A stretch of DNA of 64,000 nt from Burhinus oedicnemus (taxonomy: Eukaryota > Chordata > Aves > Charadriiformes > Burhinidae). Within the stretch, counting starts at the first letter, position 1. Each line of letters opens with the position of its first letter. The position numbers and the translations under genes were made by a program. Of the stretch, positions 22,791-34,625 are shown one piece after another. Location of the stretch: positions 241,225 through 305,224 of the forward strand of contig VFFE01007016.1 in NCBI GenBank assembly GCA_008921705.1, given 5' to 3'. The notes below the pieces were generated by a model. That model saw only the letters and a list, made by a program, of their open reading frames with translations, was not told the origin of the DNA and made no database searches.

Positions 22791-24249
22791 CACAGCTGCA
22801 AACGCAGCAGTACCTGCCTGGAATTGAAAAGCTGGACATTACCACCTCGTCCAGCTCTGCTGACTTATCATTTTGCTATCACCTATGCCTCATTATCATG
22901 CGCTTTCTCGCCAGGTCTTGGCTTTCTTACCACCTTCCTCCCCCCTTCCTGGCCTCGCGCCTCTCTCCTCTTCTTATTAAACCAGGGCTAGATGCTATCT
23001 CACCGTCCTGCTTTCTCATCCCCCTCCTTGCCCCTATTGATTCTTTCCAGGGAGGTCCCCCCCGGCTGCTCCCCCAGCACCACGTTTGACCTTTCCCGGG
23101 ATGAAACAAAGCTCCAATGTCGGATGACTCTCAGCCACGCAGCAATGTGAAACGGCCGCTTCAGCTCACTCCCATTTCACAGACAGAGGGAAAAAGACGA
23201 AAAACTTGGTCGGAAAAGCTGCAAAAGAAAGAGATCAAAATACAGCATCCTAACTGAACGGCTGCTCCCTTGCTCGGAGCTGACTGCGTGCCCTTGCATC
23301 ACTGAAGCGCGGCTCGCTCCAAGAATTTGCCATGCCCCAACCCATTTCCCTCCCTATTTTTACGGAAATGGTGGAGCTTTTTAACTTGCACGTTGACTGG
23401 CAGAGAGAAATCACGGGAGCTTAATGACATCCTGCAAATTCATCATCACTTGAGCTGCCAAGGGCCTTATAACAACCATGCCACATACTCCTGCAAGGAT
23501 GACGTTGGCACTACACATTAATGGTCTCGGGAATCTTTTGGTTTGACTTGCATTTATGTAGGTTTCTTGTTTCTAATGCATTCAGAGCAGAGCACAGGGA
23601 AGGAAAAAAAAAAAAAGACAAAAAAGTGTAGGAATCACTTGGGTTTCTGCAAATCAGCTGAGTTGGAGGGTAACATCCCAGCCGGTGAGAAAGGCACCAT
23701 CAAAGAAGGGACCAGAAGCACAGCAGGATGGTACAGAGCTGAGAGCAGCCCAGCTCGCTCACGCTGCTGAGGCTGCGGAAAGGGCTCACGCACAAAAGGA
23801 AGAAGTTTAAATAAAGATGAAGCGGATGCGGCGACATTGTTGCACGGCCAATCAATTCAATCTCCACCTCAGAGGTTACCAGAAGCGAGACCTTTGCCGT
23901 GGCCCTTCCCAACCCCTCCATTTCTCCCCAGCAGGTCTTTTCATACTCATCTCTGAACTATTAACCCTTGCAGTTTCCCACTTCTCTCCTCCCGTTTGTT
24001 ATGTCCACGCGCTCCTTTAACCCAATGCTGACCTCTTCGTTTCCTGCTCCACGAGCCCTCTTTGTCACACCCGTGCCGGGGACAGTCCTCGGTCCCCTCT
24101 TCTGTGACACTGCCCCTTTCGGGGAATTTTCCCCCTCCCACACTCAGGCATCGTTTCTGTGCTGGTAATTGCCAGGTTTAGTTCCCATCTCCTCTGTTTT
24201 CTCTTGGCTCTGCTTAGACATCTCAAAGCCACCTCCCAACCATTTCCTT
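22791..24249. other. Non-coding stretch, no gene recognised
   Basis: Holds an A-rich tract near 23607-23626. A segment at 23168-23200 (CCCATTTCACAGACAGAGGG) resembles the antisense MIR core, but the match is too short to claim. The part at 23400-23530 is moderately AT-rich (GAGCTTAATGACATCCTGCA, ACATTAATGG). No exon recognised. Confidence 0.45.
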
Positions 24250-24320
24250 AAATCTGGACTCTGCTTAGTGCTTTTGGGGCACTTTGAACTCGGAAGCGCT
24301 CAGCAAATCCCAGCACCTTC
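24250..24320 (+). mobile_element. Possible MIR/L2-type SINE tail, sense
   Basis: GGGGCACTTTGAACTCGGAAGCGCTCAGCAAAT resembles the amniote MIR 3' part (AAGCACTTTGAGATCCTCGGATGAAAGGCGCT). No core domain is visible upstream, so the call rests on about 35 bases. Confidence 0.35.
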
Positions 24321-27300
24321 ATCTTTTGCCTCCTAATCCTTCTGTGCTCCTCTTCTCCAGCAGTACTAATAACTTCACTCTTTTTTTTTTTTTGAATAAT
24401 CAATACCCTGACGGATTAGCCCTAACAGTAAATGTATGAGTCCTCCGAGATTCACCTTCCTGTGCACAGGGTGGACTCAGTTCAGGGCAAACAGCTCGGC
24501 TGTGAGACACAGACCATTTGGATTGCTCCCTCCTTAGGGCCGAGGAAGGGACCAGATAATCTCGTGTTTTAGCTCTTGCCCCTGTTATTCTGCTCTAAAC
24601 GCCTACAAAATGCCATATGGGTGGACGCTACCGTAGTCATTTACTGGCTCTGAAAGCCCCCGCACAGGGAAAACACAGAGCGGGTGCTTTCTTAGGGCAG
24701 GAGAAACACCAGCACATAGGCAACTTGTATCAGAGAACAGCACAAATCCGTACTAGAGACTTCCCTGCCAAGCAGCTTTAACCGCCATGGGACACGTTTC
24801 CTCCCTTCCTAACGCGCAGTTCCCTCTGTTTGTCACCCGCTGGGCAAGACCACCTCACAACCGAGAGCGTAAAACCACCGTATGGATACAGAGCCTATGA
24901 GACCATCAGTATAAAGTTATTCCGGACACCAGAGAGCTGCTTCCCTGAGCCCAAGTCACAAGGATACCACCCGACGTTGACCCAACGAGACCGTATTTGC
25001 CAGCCCTTAAGCTACCAGTCACTTGGTTACAGCCTGTTCTCTTTGAAGGAGAGCACGTCTGGAAGGGTGGAAGAGAACCCTGTAGCCTCCAGAAGGTGAT
25101 TTTATCAAAGGCGGTAACTGAATAAAGCTACAGCTAACGCTGTCTCTTAGGCTTATAGAATTTAGCAAGGTATCCAGGTGACATTATATGATTTAAAAGT
25201 TAATTAAACTGAGTGATATAGTATAACAGCCCCAGGTGTTTCTTTCAAGCTAGCCTGTTCCTACAGCACTTAGAAGGAAAGAATGGGGTGGGGGGAATCT
25301 AATAAAAAACCTTGTGCATTAAGAAGTAATCACACCGTTAAATCATTCTGGTTCTCAGCGCTTCTAATACTTTCAAATCTTGGCAATTCTTTCCACTTCG
25401 GGCTCGTTTCCATCGTTGTGCTTCTTGTGTTCCTTCCCAGAGCTGGCAGGTTTTGCCTTTTAAGAACGCCGGGAGATTGCTGCACAAGCCGGCGGCGAGC
25501 GCAGCGGCCCAGGGGCTTTGTGCCTCCGCTGTGTCAACAGCTACACCTCTGCTCGAAGGCACGTTAGATCCCTTCGGAGCACTAATGGACGGGCTGGACC
25601 GGCACCATCCCTGCCCCACCGCTGCTGGGCTGGAAGGGAAATAGCCCTGAGGCGGGACACTGTGTTGGGTACGCAGCGCACGCTGGCAAACCTTAGGAAG
25701 AAAGCGGCTGGAATGTAGAGGAGATGTGAGCGGGGAGGAGCGGAGAGATCCAGAGGAAAAGACCTTTTATAAAAAAGGAAAGTTTGGGAGAGATTAGCTT
25801 TCCTCCTCAAGCGCAGTTTTTATGGAAAACGCAATGCTAAGAAACTGCCTAGGCAAGACTGACGTACAAAAGCTTCTGTTGCTTCCCAGAATGGAACGTC
25901 TCCTTCGCAGGCACCGATCTGTCCCCAGGACCACGTTGATGGAGAATCCTGTTTTGCAGGACATTTCTCCCACAGGCCTGATGAACATCTGACCCCAACA
26001 GCTGACTCTCTTCCTTTTCACCACGTTTTCTTCTACATGTTCAAAAACCTTCTAAAACTTTTGACCTTTTGATCTCCAGGTTTGTGGATCCCTAGCCAAG
26101 CGCCGTCTCTACGCAGCGGAAAACCATGGGACACACTAGAGCAAAAGCAGAGAGATGGAAGCCGTAAGGGTCAGGGGTGGCACGATGGGGTAAAAAGAGA
26201 GAAAGGAGGTTTCGGTACCACCAGTGCTCACCAAAGGCCCTGAGATATCTCAAAAAGCATCGCATCTAGGAGAGCTCCTCTGCGTTCAAAGGAAAAGTCC
26301 GTTTTTCCATAATTCGTCAGGTTAATAAATGACTCCCTCTTCTCCCTACAGCCTCTCCTATTACCAATTCTCATGCAGCATGCCGGAGCCTCCTTTCACT
26401 ATTAATACCGCTCACCGTGAAATGTAATTACCAGCTCTATCACAAAGCGTCAGGCACATTTATCCACTGTACACACTCGCTGACTCCAGATCACATCCGT
26501 CACCGGCTGCCTTGTTCTGACAACGTTGTCCAAAGACAGGGTCGGCACAGGTTCCCAGCTAACTTGGGCCACTCGAGTGGAGCGCAGAACCGTTCTGGGG
26601 GTCCAAAATGCGTTCAACGAGCAAACACAAAAACAAGAAGCAAAGAGAGCTACTTCATTTAATACAGACTCATAATTTAAATCCAAAGGAAAGAACAGTG
26701 ATAGGCAGAGTGAAGTGTTTGGCTGGAGAAGATGGATGAGTAAACGCTCTAGAAAGCAATTCAAAATGATGGAGTGAAATGAATGGCTCCCTCCTCCAGG
26801 CTGACACAAGCAAAATCCCTCCTTTGCTTTATGCTTTAACTCACGTCATTATGTTTTGATTAAAGCCAATACAAAAAAGCTCACTTACTGTCCCTTGCTT
26901 GTGGATTTCTTCTCCTGCCTCCCTTTTTACATCCCTTTGCAGCCGCTTCTAGGAAGCGCGTAGGATACCCAGAATTCACATCGGTCAATCCTCTGCCATT
27001 TGGTGAAGCTGCAACTCTCACAAAGGGCAGGGACTCAGCCAGACGTATCAGCTTTAGCTTTATTTAAAAATCCTATTAGTTGGAAGAGAAAATAATATAC
27101 ATTCTTACCAATATCCAACTGACTCTTACATTAAGTGTTTCCAATTCCAGGGGGCTAGAGGCAGCCTTTCCTGTCCTGTCTGAATATCAAGTACGTGCTT
27201 TGAAGGCGGTACCTTCATTACACTCAACAGTCTTGCGGCCGTTTAAAAGCAGGCAGCCTACGCTTATAATGGGGAACAGATAAAAGGGGAATTTTATTTA

Positions 27301-27924
27301 CAGTCGAGTGTTACCACGGGGCTATGAACATCGAAATAAAACCAGAGAAATGCAACTCAAAGTACTGCTGACAAAATAAAATAAGAATCCTCATAATACT
27401 TGAAAAGGAAAGAAGTGGAACTGAAACAGGATGGGTTATGTTAACTGCTTATCTGTCGCTGTGTCTCCAACTTTTAGACTCCGGTGTCTAAAGCTAACGA
27501 TCCGCAGGCCAGTGCCCAGTGCCCAGCGTTTTCCGAGACAGAGCCACGGGGAGGATGTCTTCTGAAAAACAAAAGGGGTTTGGAGTTTCCTTCTTGAGGA
27601 CAAAATGAAAACGGGAGAGGAGAACGTGCAAAAACTTACAGGTTCTAAAAAACTAGAGGATTAAACTGCTGCAGATAAGAAAGGAAACGAGGTAGGCGTC
27701 TTCCAATTAAAATAAAGCACAACTGTGTGACCTGCTATGGCATGTTTGTCCTAGGTACGGCACCACCCCGAGTAAATCCCCGTGCTCCTGAGAGTACCAC
27801 AGCGCTTCCCGGAGCCTGGACGGATCAGATGTGCCTCGTTCCACCCGAGCGTGCCCCGCAATACCGACCAAAGCGGGGGAGAAGGGAAGGGAACAGCTGA
27901 ACTACAAACCTTTCCCACGCTCTC
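24321..27924. other. Non-coding stretch, no gene recognised
   Basis: A T14-type tract lies near 24380. An AT-rich part at 25140-25260 contains CCAGGTGACATTATATGATT and AAAGTTAATTAAACTG and may be regulatory. GC-richer sequence lies at 25430-25740. No repeat family recognised; frames are short and overlapping on both strands. Confidence 0.5.
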
Positions 27925-28500
27925 GTAATTTTGGTGTCGCTTTCAATAATGATTAATTTGGGGATCATCTTCTTCTAATCTCACACAATAACGCTATTTC
28001 CTGCTTTGATTCAAGCCTTTTTAAGCCCGGTGGTGGCAGATGGCGGGCTATCACACAGCATGGCCACACCGCAATGGAAGCAGGAAGGATTATTAACAAA
28101 AATAGTAACTCTTCAAAATCAAAAAGGTGAGGGCCCACGGAAGAGCTATGGTTTTATTTTTACACCTCGAATCAGTTATTTGAATGCATTATGAATGCTG
28201 TAAATATACCCTATGGATATAATGAAAATACATTATTAATTTCCACTCATTATTAATGAACTTATAAATTCACAAGTGATGGAGCCATGACGGTGTGAGG
28301 GAAAGGTCATGAATAATAACTGGAGATGAATAATATATGCACAGTGAGCTCACAGGATACTGTGCTCATATGACTGTAGTGCCTCATGTTTATTTAACTC
28401 AGCAGCACATTGACTTTTTATTCTTTGCTAGATAATGGCAGAAAGAATTGCAGGGATTATAATCTCTACTAATTCAACATAACAGATCACAAGGGACAGC
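27925..28500. other. Candidate conserved non-coding element, strongly AT-rich
   Basis: The most regulatory-looking segment of the window. It runs from TCGTAATTTTGG (27925) through CAATAATGATTAATTTGG, GGATTATTAACAAAAATAG, TTGAATGCATTATGAATG, ATACATTATTAATTTCCACT, CATTATTAATGAAC, GGTCATGAATAATAACTGG, GATGAATAATATATGCAC, TGTTTATTTAAC and TTGCTAGATAATGGCAG. ATTA/TAAT cores recur every 15-30 bases without tandem periodicity. No CR1 or MIR similarity is visible. Similar compositions are typical of vertebrate developmental enhancers; conservation must be checked by alignment. Confidence 0.4.
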
Positions 28501-30584
28501 TGATCCTTCTGCAGGGATGCTCCTGCATCCTAACAAATGCTAAAAAGGCGGGATTCCCCTCTCTTCTCCATCAGGCTCTTCCTCCATGCCATCTTCTTGC
28601 TTCGCCTCATTCCTTTTCATTGCTGGCACGTGGAGAACGTCAGATCTAGAAAGAGCCGTAGCAGACCCAGAGAGAAACTCACGACCAGCCCACGTGGCAC
28701 GTGAGGGTGACTAACCGGAGATCAGGGGAGACATGCCGAAATCTCTGGCGGTACCTCAGTGTGACAAGCCGGGGGAAGCAAGCCCTGTGCTGTGTGCACA
28801 TACAGACAATTTTGTTTTGGTTCCATCTGTTAGGACTAATTTGTTAATTATTAAATAGATAATTTATCATCGCTGCCTGCTTGATCGGTGTTTATTACCC
28901 ATGGTCTGAGGCAAAGAGAGTGCTGTGTGAATAAAGATGGGATTAATTAATAACGAAAAGTTCAGGCAACTGCAAACTTGTGGCGGCTGCTTCCAGTCCC
29001 TGTCTATTCCTGAACAAAAAGGAGGCTGGGGGAGGGAAAAAGCATCAGGAATTCAAGTCTTCGAACACCAGATTTCCTCCTTTCCTCACAAACTAACGCC
29101 TGCTGGATGACGGAAAGCAAACTCTACCTCTTAAGACACTCAGCACTTTTCAACCAATTTCTTCTTAGACTGGATCCAGCTACCCCATGAAATCACAAAT
29201 CATGAACAAGTGGTTCTCCAGGTCGGTTCCCAGCCCCGCGGAGGAAAATAGTGTCACTGTCCCCTGGCTACTGCCATCAGGAGGTCTATAAACCACAGTC
29301 AAAGCAAAGCAGCAGGTCATCCACCCCGGGCTTGGGCTGGAGACCCCGGCTCTGCCTTTTCTCTACCAGCCGTCGATCCATCGGTGCCCATGCTCCTCTC
29401 CAGGTCCTCCCGTACAGTAAGATTCATATTTCTGTGAGGCTTCTTCAGCAGCCACTCCCTCCTCATTGCTCTAATTTTAGAAATTTGCACTTGGCATTTC
29501 TTGAATGGAATCTAAGACGGGGAGGAATAATCAATGTCCAACTAATAGGTGGTAACAGTAGGAAGCAAGAAGCTTCCAGGAACCTCCTCATGCAATAAAC
29601 CTTGCAACCCTCACCTCATAGGGTACAAAGTGAAAGACACACCTGCGATCCACCTTCTTTCATTACCGGAAGGTGTTCGCAAAGGTTCAAAAAAGTGGCG
29701 TTCCAAGAGGAATCTCAAGAGAGAAACAAATAAGTAACTTCCTAAACGTGCCAGCCACGTTAGGCCACAGGCAAAATAAACACCAACCTGCCTACACGTA
29801 CAGGAAAGATCCTGAAATGCAGGGACGCGGAGCTGCGGGAAACCAGAGAAAATCATTCACGTGCTACCAATTGATGCTGAGAGCACGCAGGTAAGTGATA
29901 ACTTCCAAAGAGCCAAGTACCCAACTCACCGGCTATTCAGTCTTCTAAAGGGAGGCATCAAGGGAAATCAAAGCAAAGAGATGGTAAGTTATTTGATCAA
30001 AGACACTTTTAAGGTTAATGGACAGGCCACAAACAGCAATCATGCCTCCAGTCATGCAGTCTGAAAAAAAGATGCATCACGTTTGGGTGGTAGTAGGAAA
30101 AGACCTTCCCCATAAAACTTATTCAGCCAGATCTTCAGGTGACATTGTGGTTAACCGTTGCTCTGCTATGCCTCCGTGTAGCTGCGTCTCCACTCCCTCA
30201 ACCGCTCATGATCAATTTAACAAGTATTTTGTACAAACAAAAGTTTTCTTGCTCAATAAATTAATTACGACAGAGTAAACAAAAACTTTTTAAAAATGCA
30301 TGTTTTGATGTGATTGCTTCTTTAATTGGCTGGTTTAACATCTGAAATTTGATTTAATTTTCAACTCGATTATCCTCACCGCAGGGTCAGGCTGCCAGAG
30401 ACACAAACGAGCGCTGAAGCCTCTGGCGCTCCCCATCAGGCCTCCCAACGGAGCCCGCTCGGTACGTCTGCGTTCCTCCAGCCCCCTTCCCTCTTTTATT
30501 ATTCTTATTTAAGAAAGGAAGATCAAATTCAGGCCAACAGAAGACATACGTTTCCTAGCTCTCCATTAGTAATTTTCAAATGAG
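28501..30584. other. Non-coding stretch, no gene recognised
   Basis: A further AT-rich part at 28815-28960 (TTTGTTAATTATTAAATAGA, GATGGGATTAATTAATAACG) could belong to the preceding candidate element. The rest is mixed. At 30270-30370 there is TTCTTTAATTGGCTGG and TTGATTTAATTTTC. No exon or repeat family recognised. Confidence 0.45.
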
Positions 30585-30800
30585 ACGGTGCTCTGGAGCT
30601 CTGAGTATTAATCCCAGCTCTGACAACTTCTTTCCTTAATTGCCTGAATGAAATCTCCACGCCACCCCAACTGTCCTTACCCATAAAACGAGCGATGATA
30701 ACAAGAAGCCAGTAAGGTATGCCAGTGAGTGGATTAATTATGTTTGGGAATTGCTTGAAAGATGAATGCTACGAGCTGGGACAAACAAAGCCATTGCATA
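30585..30800 (+). mobile_element. MIR-like ancient SINE relic, sense, near full length
   Basis: Collinear with the MIR consensus from the tRNA-derived part to the 3' part: GGTGCTCTGGAGCTCTGAGT then AATCCCAGCTCTGACAACTT (like the 'gactctggagccagactg...ggttcgaatcccggctctgcc' head), CTTACCCATAAAACGAGCGA (core), TGAGTGGATTAATTATGTTT, and GGGAATTGCTTGAAAGATGA followed by GCTACGAG. It is diverged but ordered over about 210 bases, the longest MIR of the window. Confidence 0.7.
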
Positions 30801-31229
30801 TTCAGTCCTGTGCCAGTACACACACGGTATAACGAGTCTGATGAGATGACATCATCTCCAGCCGCCTCTGATGTAAGGTGGGTTCGCAGCCCGATCCCTG
30901 TTGAAGCACAGGAAAGCCATTGCCTTTTCAGCGGAATTACCAGATTGTTAGGAAAGGCTGCCACAGATTTCTCTTTCCTGCTTCAACACAGCCCTCTGCG
31001 CTCTTCTACTGCTTCCCGGTGCCAGTATTTGCACCATCTCTGCTCATCAGCAGTATCCGTGATTTCTCATAGGTTCACAAATTGCGGAGCTCAGAAGAAC
31101 CAGAAGAATCAGCCAATCTAAACTGATGAAAAGCACAAGCTGGTGAATTAAGCAAAGCAGTTCCTGCATCAGGCTCATAATTGCCAGCTGACTTAGAACA
31201 TTTCTTGTACAAGAATATCCCATCTTCAT
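30801..31229. other. Non-coding stretch, no gene recognised
   Basis: Short interval between a MIR relic and an antisense CR1. A frame (30762-31121 plus) crosses the MIR boundary and is not considered genuine. Confidence 0.5.
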
Positions 31230-31482
31230 TTAGACACTTCAAAGTGATGGTGAATCCCCCACGTACTGAGATAAATAGTTCCAATGGCTAATTACCCCTG
31301 TTGTAACAAAAGCATTTCCTTATTTCTAATCTTTCCCGGTTTCTACTTCCAGTATTTGATCTTGTTATGCTTTTGTCCGATAGATTAAAGAGCTCTTCAC
31401 TAGCCAAAATCTCCTTCCCGTATAGGAACTCAGACTATGATCAAGCTACTTATTAACCTAGTCTTTGTTAAATTAATTAGAA
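31230..31482 (-). mobile_element. Ancient CR1 LINE 3' region, antisense
   Basis: On the plus strand this follows the reverse complement of the old amniote CR1 ORF2 C-terminal region almost block by block: CTTCAAAGTGATGGTGAATC, AGTTCCAATGGCTAATTACC, CTTATTTCTAATCT, CTTCCAGTATTTGATCTTGT, TATGCTTTTGTCCGATAGAT, TAAAGAGCTCTTCACTAGCC, GACTATGATCAAGC and TTATTAACCTAGTCTTTG. It is eroded but unmistakable in block order. Both ends are decayed. Confidence 0.8.
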
Positions 31483-32340
31483 GGAAATTCTCCGGCCTCT
31501 CACTGGTTTTAGATCTTGAGGCAAGGCAGGAGAAATAGAGACTGCCCAGCAACAATTTCTCCTCTTTTCAGAGAAAAACAGGTTAAAAATAATGATGTGG
31601 TAAAATCGAGGCGCATGTGCCACGTGCTTTATGCTGGCCGTCACATCTTCACGTTACCCTTCCTGCCTAGGAGTTGGTTTCAAGCTAAATTTGCACATCT
31701 TCTCAAAGACCACCGACCCTACCTCAACGGGGACAGAAAAGGCGGGAGGCAAAGACTGACGTGCCAGGAGATTCTGCTGGAAGACCCAGAAGGAGGCATA
31801 CTACTTTTTGTCAAGAAGCTCCTTTCTACGTTGGCGCCTGTCTTCTTCTCCGAAGGCCCTTTGCCAGCTGTTCTCTCCTCCCAAGGCTGCTCTGCTCTCT
31901 CCCGCCTGCGCGGCGAATTACCTACACAGCCCTCTCTTCCCCTAACGCTGATGGGAGCTCTTGGATCGCTTCTCCCCTCTCCTCCCACTTCTCTCACACA
32001 CGTGCCTTCTCTTCGCTCTCTTCTTTGCCAAATCGCCCTAAAGAGTGCTTTCTCCCCTCCCTTCCTCTTTTCGCTTCACATCTTCTCTGTGGGAGGACGT
32101 GCAGGGCTGGTGCTCTCCTCTGCATGCCGTAAGATACCTCTTCTCAAATCCTGCTCTGAACAAGACCTGGGTTTCTGCCCTGCCGATGAAGCTTTTTCGG
32201 TTCTCAGGGCTGTGAGGTTACATGAACTGACCTATGCGAAGTCCTCCAACCCCAGACCCAGCATGTCCTCTTCTCCCTTCCAGCCCTTTGCAACGCTCCT
32301 GTCCAACTGCTCAGCCCTGCCATGCCTCTCGCTGGTTTAG
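31483..32340. other. Non-coding stretch holding the longest open frame of the window
   Basis: The plus-strand frame has its first ATG at 31615 and stops at 32340 (241 codons; upstream the frame is open from a TTG codon at 31516). Its codons are Leu/Ser/Pro-rich because 31850-32110 is a TC-rich tract in which TAA, TAG and TGA are rare. No domain, signal peptide or homology recognised. The ATG is in a weak context and the minus strand is also open across 31719-31997. Most likely non-coding. Confidence 0.5.
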
Positions 32341-34224
32341 ATGTGAACGGATCTGTCCTCCAAGCATCGCTCTAAGCACAAGCACGAAGCAGCACAACTC
32401 CAAGGCAAAACTTGCTTTGTTACCAGCGGGATCTCCAAGCAATATCATCTTTCTGTGAGTCACTTGCGGGAAAAGGAAGGTGGGAACAGCTGTGCTGTCA
32501 CCTCAAGATGGATTTTTCCCATACCCACACCGCTTCACAGTCACAAAAATGTTTCTTCTCAAGAAGTATCTCATTCCGAGTTGTGCTAACCACGGGTTGA
32601 CTTCATTCATCATTGATCGTCTCCTCTCTGTGAACTGGAGTGCTGCTGCAGATGCATTTTGATTTGCTTTAAATCGAGTGGCAACGGTGGTTTCGTTACG
32701 CTTGTGTTGGTGCCAAAGAGTGGCATGCCGGTCGTGAGCAAGCCTGATGCCACGGTAGAGATCTGGCGGGGGGAACAGTGAGCATCACGGTAGGTACCTG
32801 GGGGGGAAGCAGTGAGAGAAATCCACTAACTGGCAAACGCAAAACTATATCTAAAACTCAAGAGGTGCTAGGTCATTTAACGGCATCGCGCCCCTGATGA
32901 GTAAGTTCTAGGTGGGGAGGAGAAAAGAGCTGGGAGACAGCAATCGTGCTGAGGGGGCTGGGAAGAGCTCACACTGTCTCCCTGTCACCCTGGATCCATT
33001 TTCTAGGAACGAGGCAAACCTGGGAGAAAAAGCTGGGGTCACCTTAGCATAAGAAAAGCAGGGGAAAAAAACCCGACTTGCCGGCAGGCACCAGAAGATG
33101 ACTTTAGAAAACAGAAGTCCTGCCATTTGTTTCTTTTCTTTACCGTCTTTTGGTCCATTCTCCCCCAAACAATAACCCAAGGCTTCGCGCACCGCTCTCT
33201 GCAGTACTCGGGAAACGGTGGGTTTCAAACACTGTTTGACCCCTCCACGGGGCAGGACCCAAAGGCTTTCTCCCCGCTAATCACCCCGCTAGCAGCAACA
33301 ACCCTAACGCTCAGCACAGACACTGCTTCCTCCCGGTCTGCTCGAGTGGTTTAATTAGAAGCGAATTTAGTGCCGATGGGAAGGAACTAATGGCAAGCAG
33401 CAAGAATGAAACTAGCTATTCCCAGAAGCCACGTGGCGAGGCAGGAGGAGAGCTGGGCTCAGCCGTGAGGGGTGACATGCCCCAGTGTCCCATGGACAGG
33501 GCAGGCTCAAGCCCCCTCCTCTTCAGATAACAAAAATTAGCACGGTGGATCCTAGGCCACTGAGGGTGGGACACAAGGCTGGGATGGTGTCCGTTTTGTT
33601 CATGTCTCTGCTGTTTAATAGGAACTATATAAAGGGCAAAAGTTCTTCCTGGAGAGAAAAACTACTGCTCAGTGTCAACGATTTTCTGTCACTTCTGGCC
33701 AGGACCCAGACCTGGCCTGCGGACCTCAGAGTGAAAAAGCCTGGTCTCTATTGACTTGTCCTCTGGCGGTGCCAACACTGGCAAAAGACAATTTTTCCCA
33801 TCAGTTTGGGTTATGATTTATTGGTACAGGGGTTGAAATTCAATAAAACGAGCTTCTCCATCATCACCTCCCCGCAACTGTGTCTTGGTGCCCTGATAAT
33901 TTCACAAAGACAACCTGGAAAAAACCCCAAAGCCCAGCCCCAGCGAGACCAGACGCTCTCAGATACCTAAGTCTGTGCAACCAGGTTTTGTAACCCGCTG
34001 TCATGCCATGAAGCCGCCGCTCACAAAGGGGGCTGCAGAGACAGAGACCCTCCCAGGTGCAGAACGAGTGTGAAGTCCATGCCGGTGGCACAGCCAAGCC
34101 CCCGCGAACTGAGCCCGGGGAGTCGGAGTAAATGCAGGAGGTTGTTAAAAGAGTCAGCACATCTCCCACAGAGGCCTTTAGGCAATAGCAGCACCGGGAG
34201 AAGAAAGAAATCAGCTCCTAAGAG
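32341..34224. other. Non-coding stretch, no gene recognised
   Basis: Contains the imperfect tandem duplication at 32751-32819. No repeat family or exon recognised. Confidence 0.5.
32751..32819. repeat. Two-copy imperfect tandem duplication, 35-base unit
   Basis: Copy one begins CACGGTAGAGATCTGGCG (32751) and copy two CACGGTAGGTACCTGGGG (32786). Both continue with a G-run and an A(A/G)CAGTGAG segment. The offset is 35 bases. The copies differ at several positions, so the duplication is not very recent. Confidence 0.75.
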
Positions 34225-34625
34225 TTGGTTCGGACCAGTTGTGAGAGTACTCTGGACATAAATTTTGTTATATTAATGAGTCACAGCGGTCACATAACCT
34301 GCCGTTCCATCATTTCTTCCTTTCTAAGGGCCCCTCTCGGAGATCTAATCTCAATAAAATGCTGGAGGAGCCTCTCAAACGGCCGTGTTTTACTGCTGTC
34401 AGTCTATCACCGGTTCCTCACGCCAAAGGGCCACAGGGGAATAATCTCTTACTTCAGAGATCAAAGTCCTGTATTAATGACCGGGAGCTGCCACTCACCC
34501 CGAGTGCGGACCGCCCGAGGAACCTGCTGCCTTTCCCCAGCCAAAAGCCTTGTTTGTTTATAGCAGCAGCATTAATCTGGCCGACAGCTTTCCGGTACCG
34601 TCATTATTCATTATTTATTTAGTGC
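34225..34625. other. Candidate conserved non-coding element
   Basis: Contains GACATAAATTTTGTTATATT, TTAATGAGTCACAGCGGTCA (an AP-1-like TGAGTCA at 34279), TCTAATCTCAATAAAATG, CTGTATTAATGACCG, AGCAGCATTAATCTGGCC and TCATTATTCATTATTTATTT. The block changes composition sharply at both ends and matches no repeat I know. Evidence is compositional only. Confidence 0.3.

Noticed and set aside
22341..22991. 216-codon plus-strand frame
   Set aside because: Ser/Pro/Leu-rich because of CTCC-type composition; the minus strand is open as well.
23168..23200. Possible antisense MIR core (CCCATTTCACAGACAGAGGG)
   Set aside because: The match is about 20 bases with no ordered blocks on either side.
31516..32340. 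274-codon open frame, longest in the window
   Set aside because: It starts at TTG; the first ATG is at 31615. Its length is explained by a TC-rich tract with few stop words. No domain or homology is recognised, and the other strand is also open over part of it.
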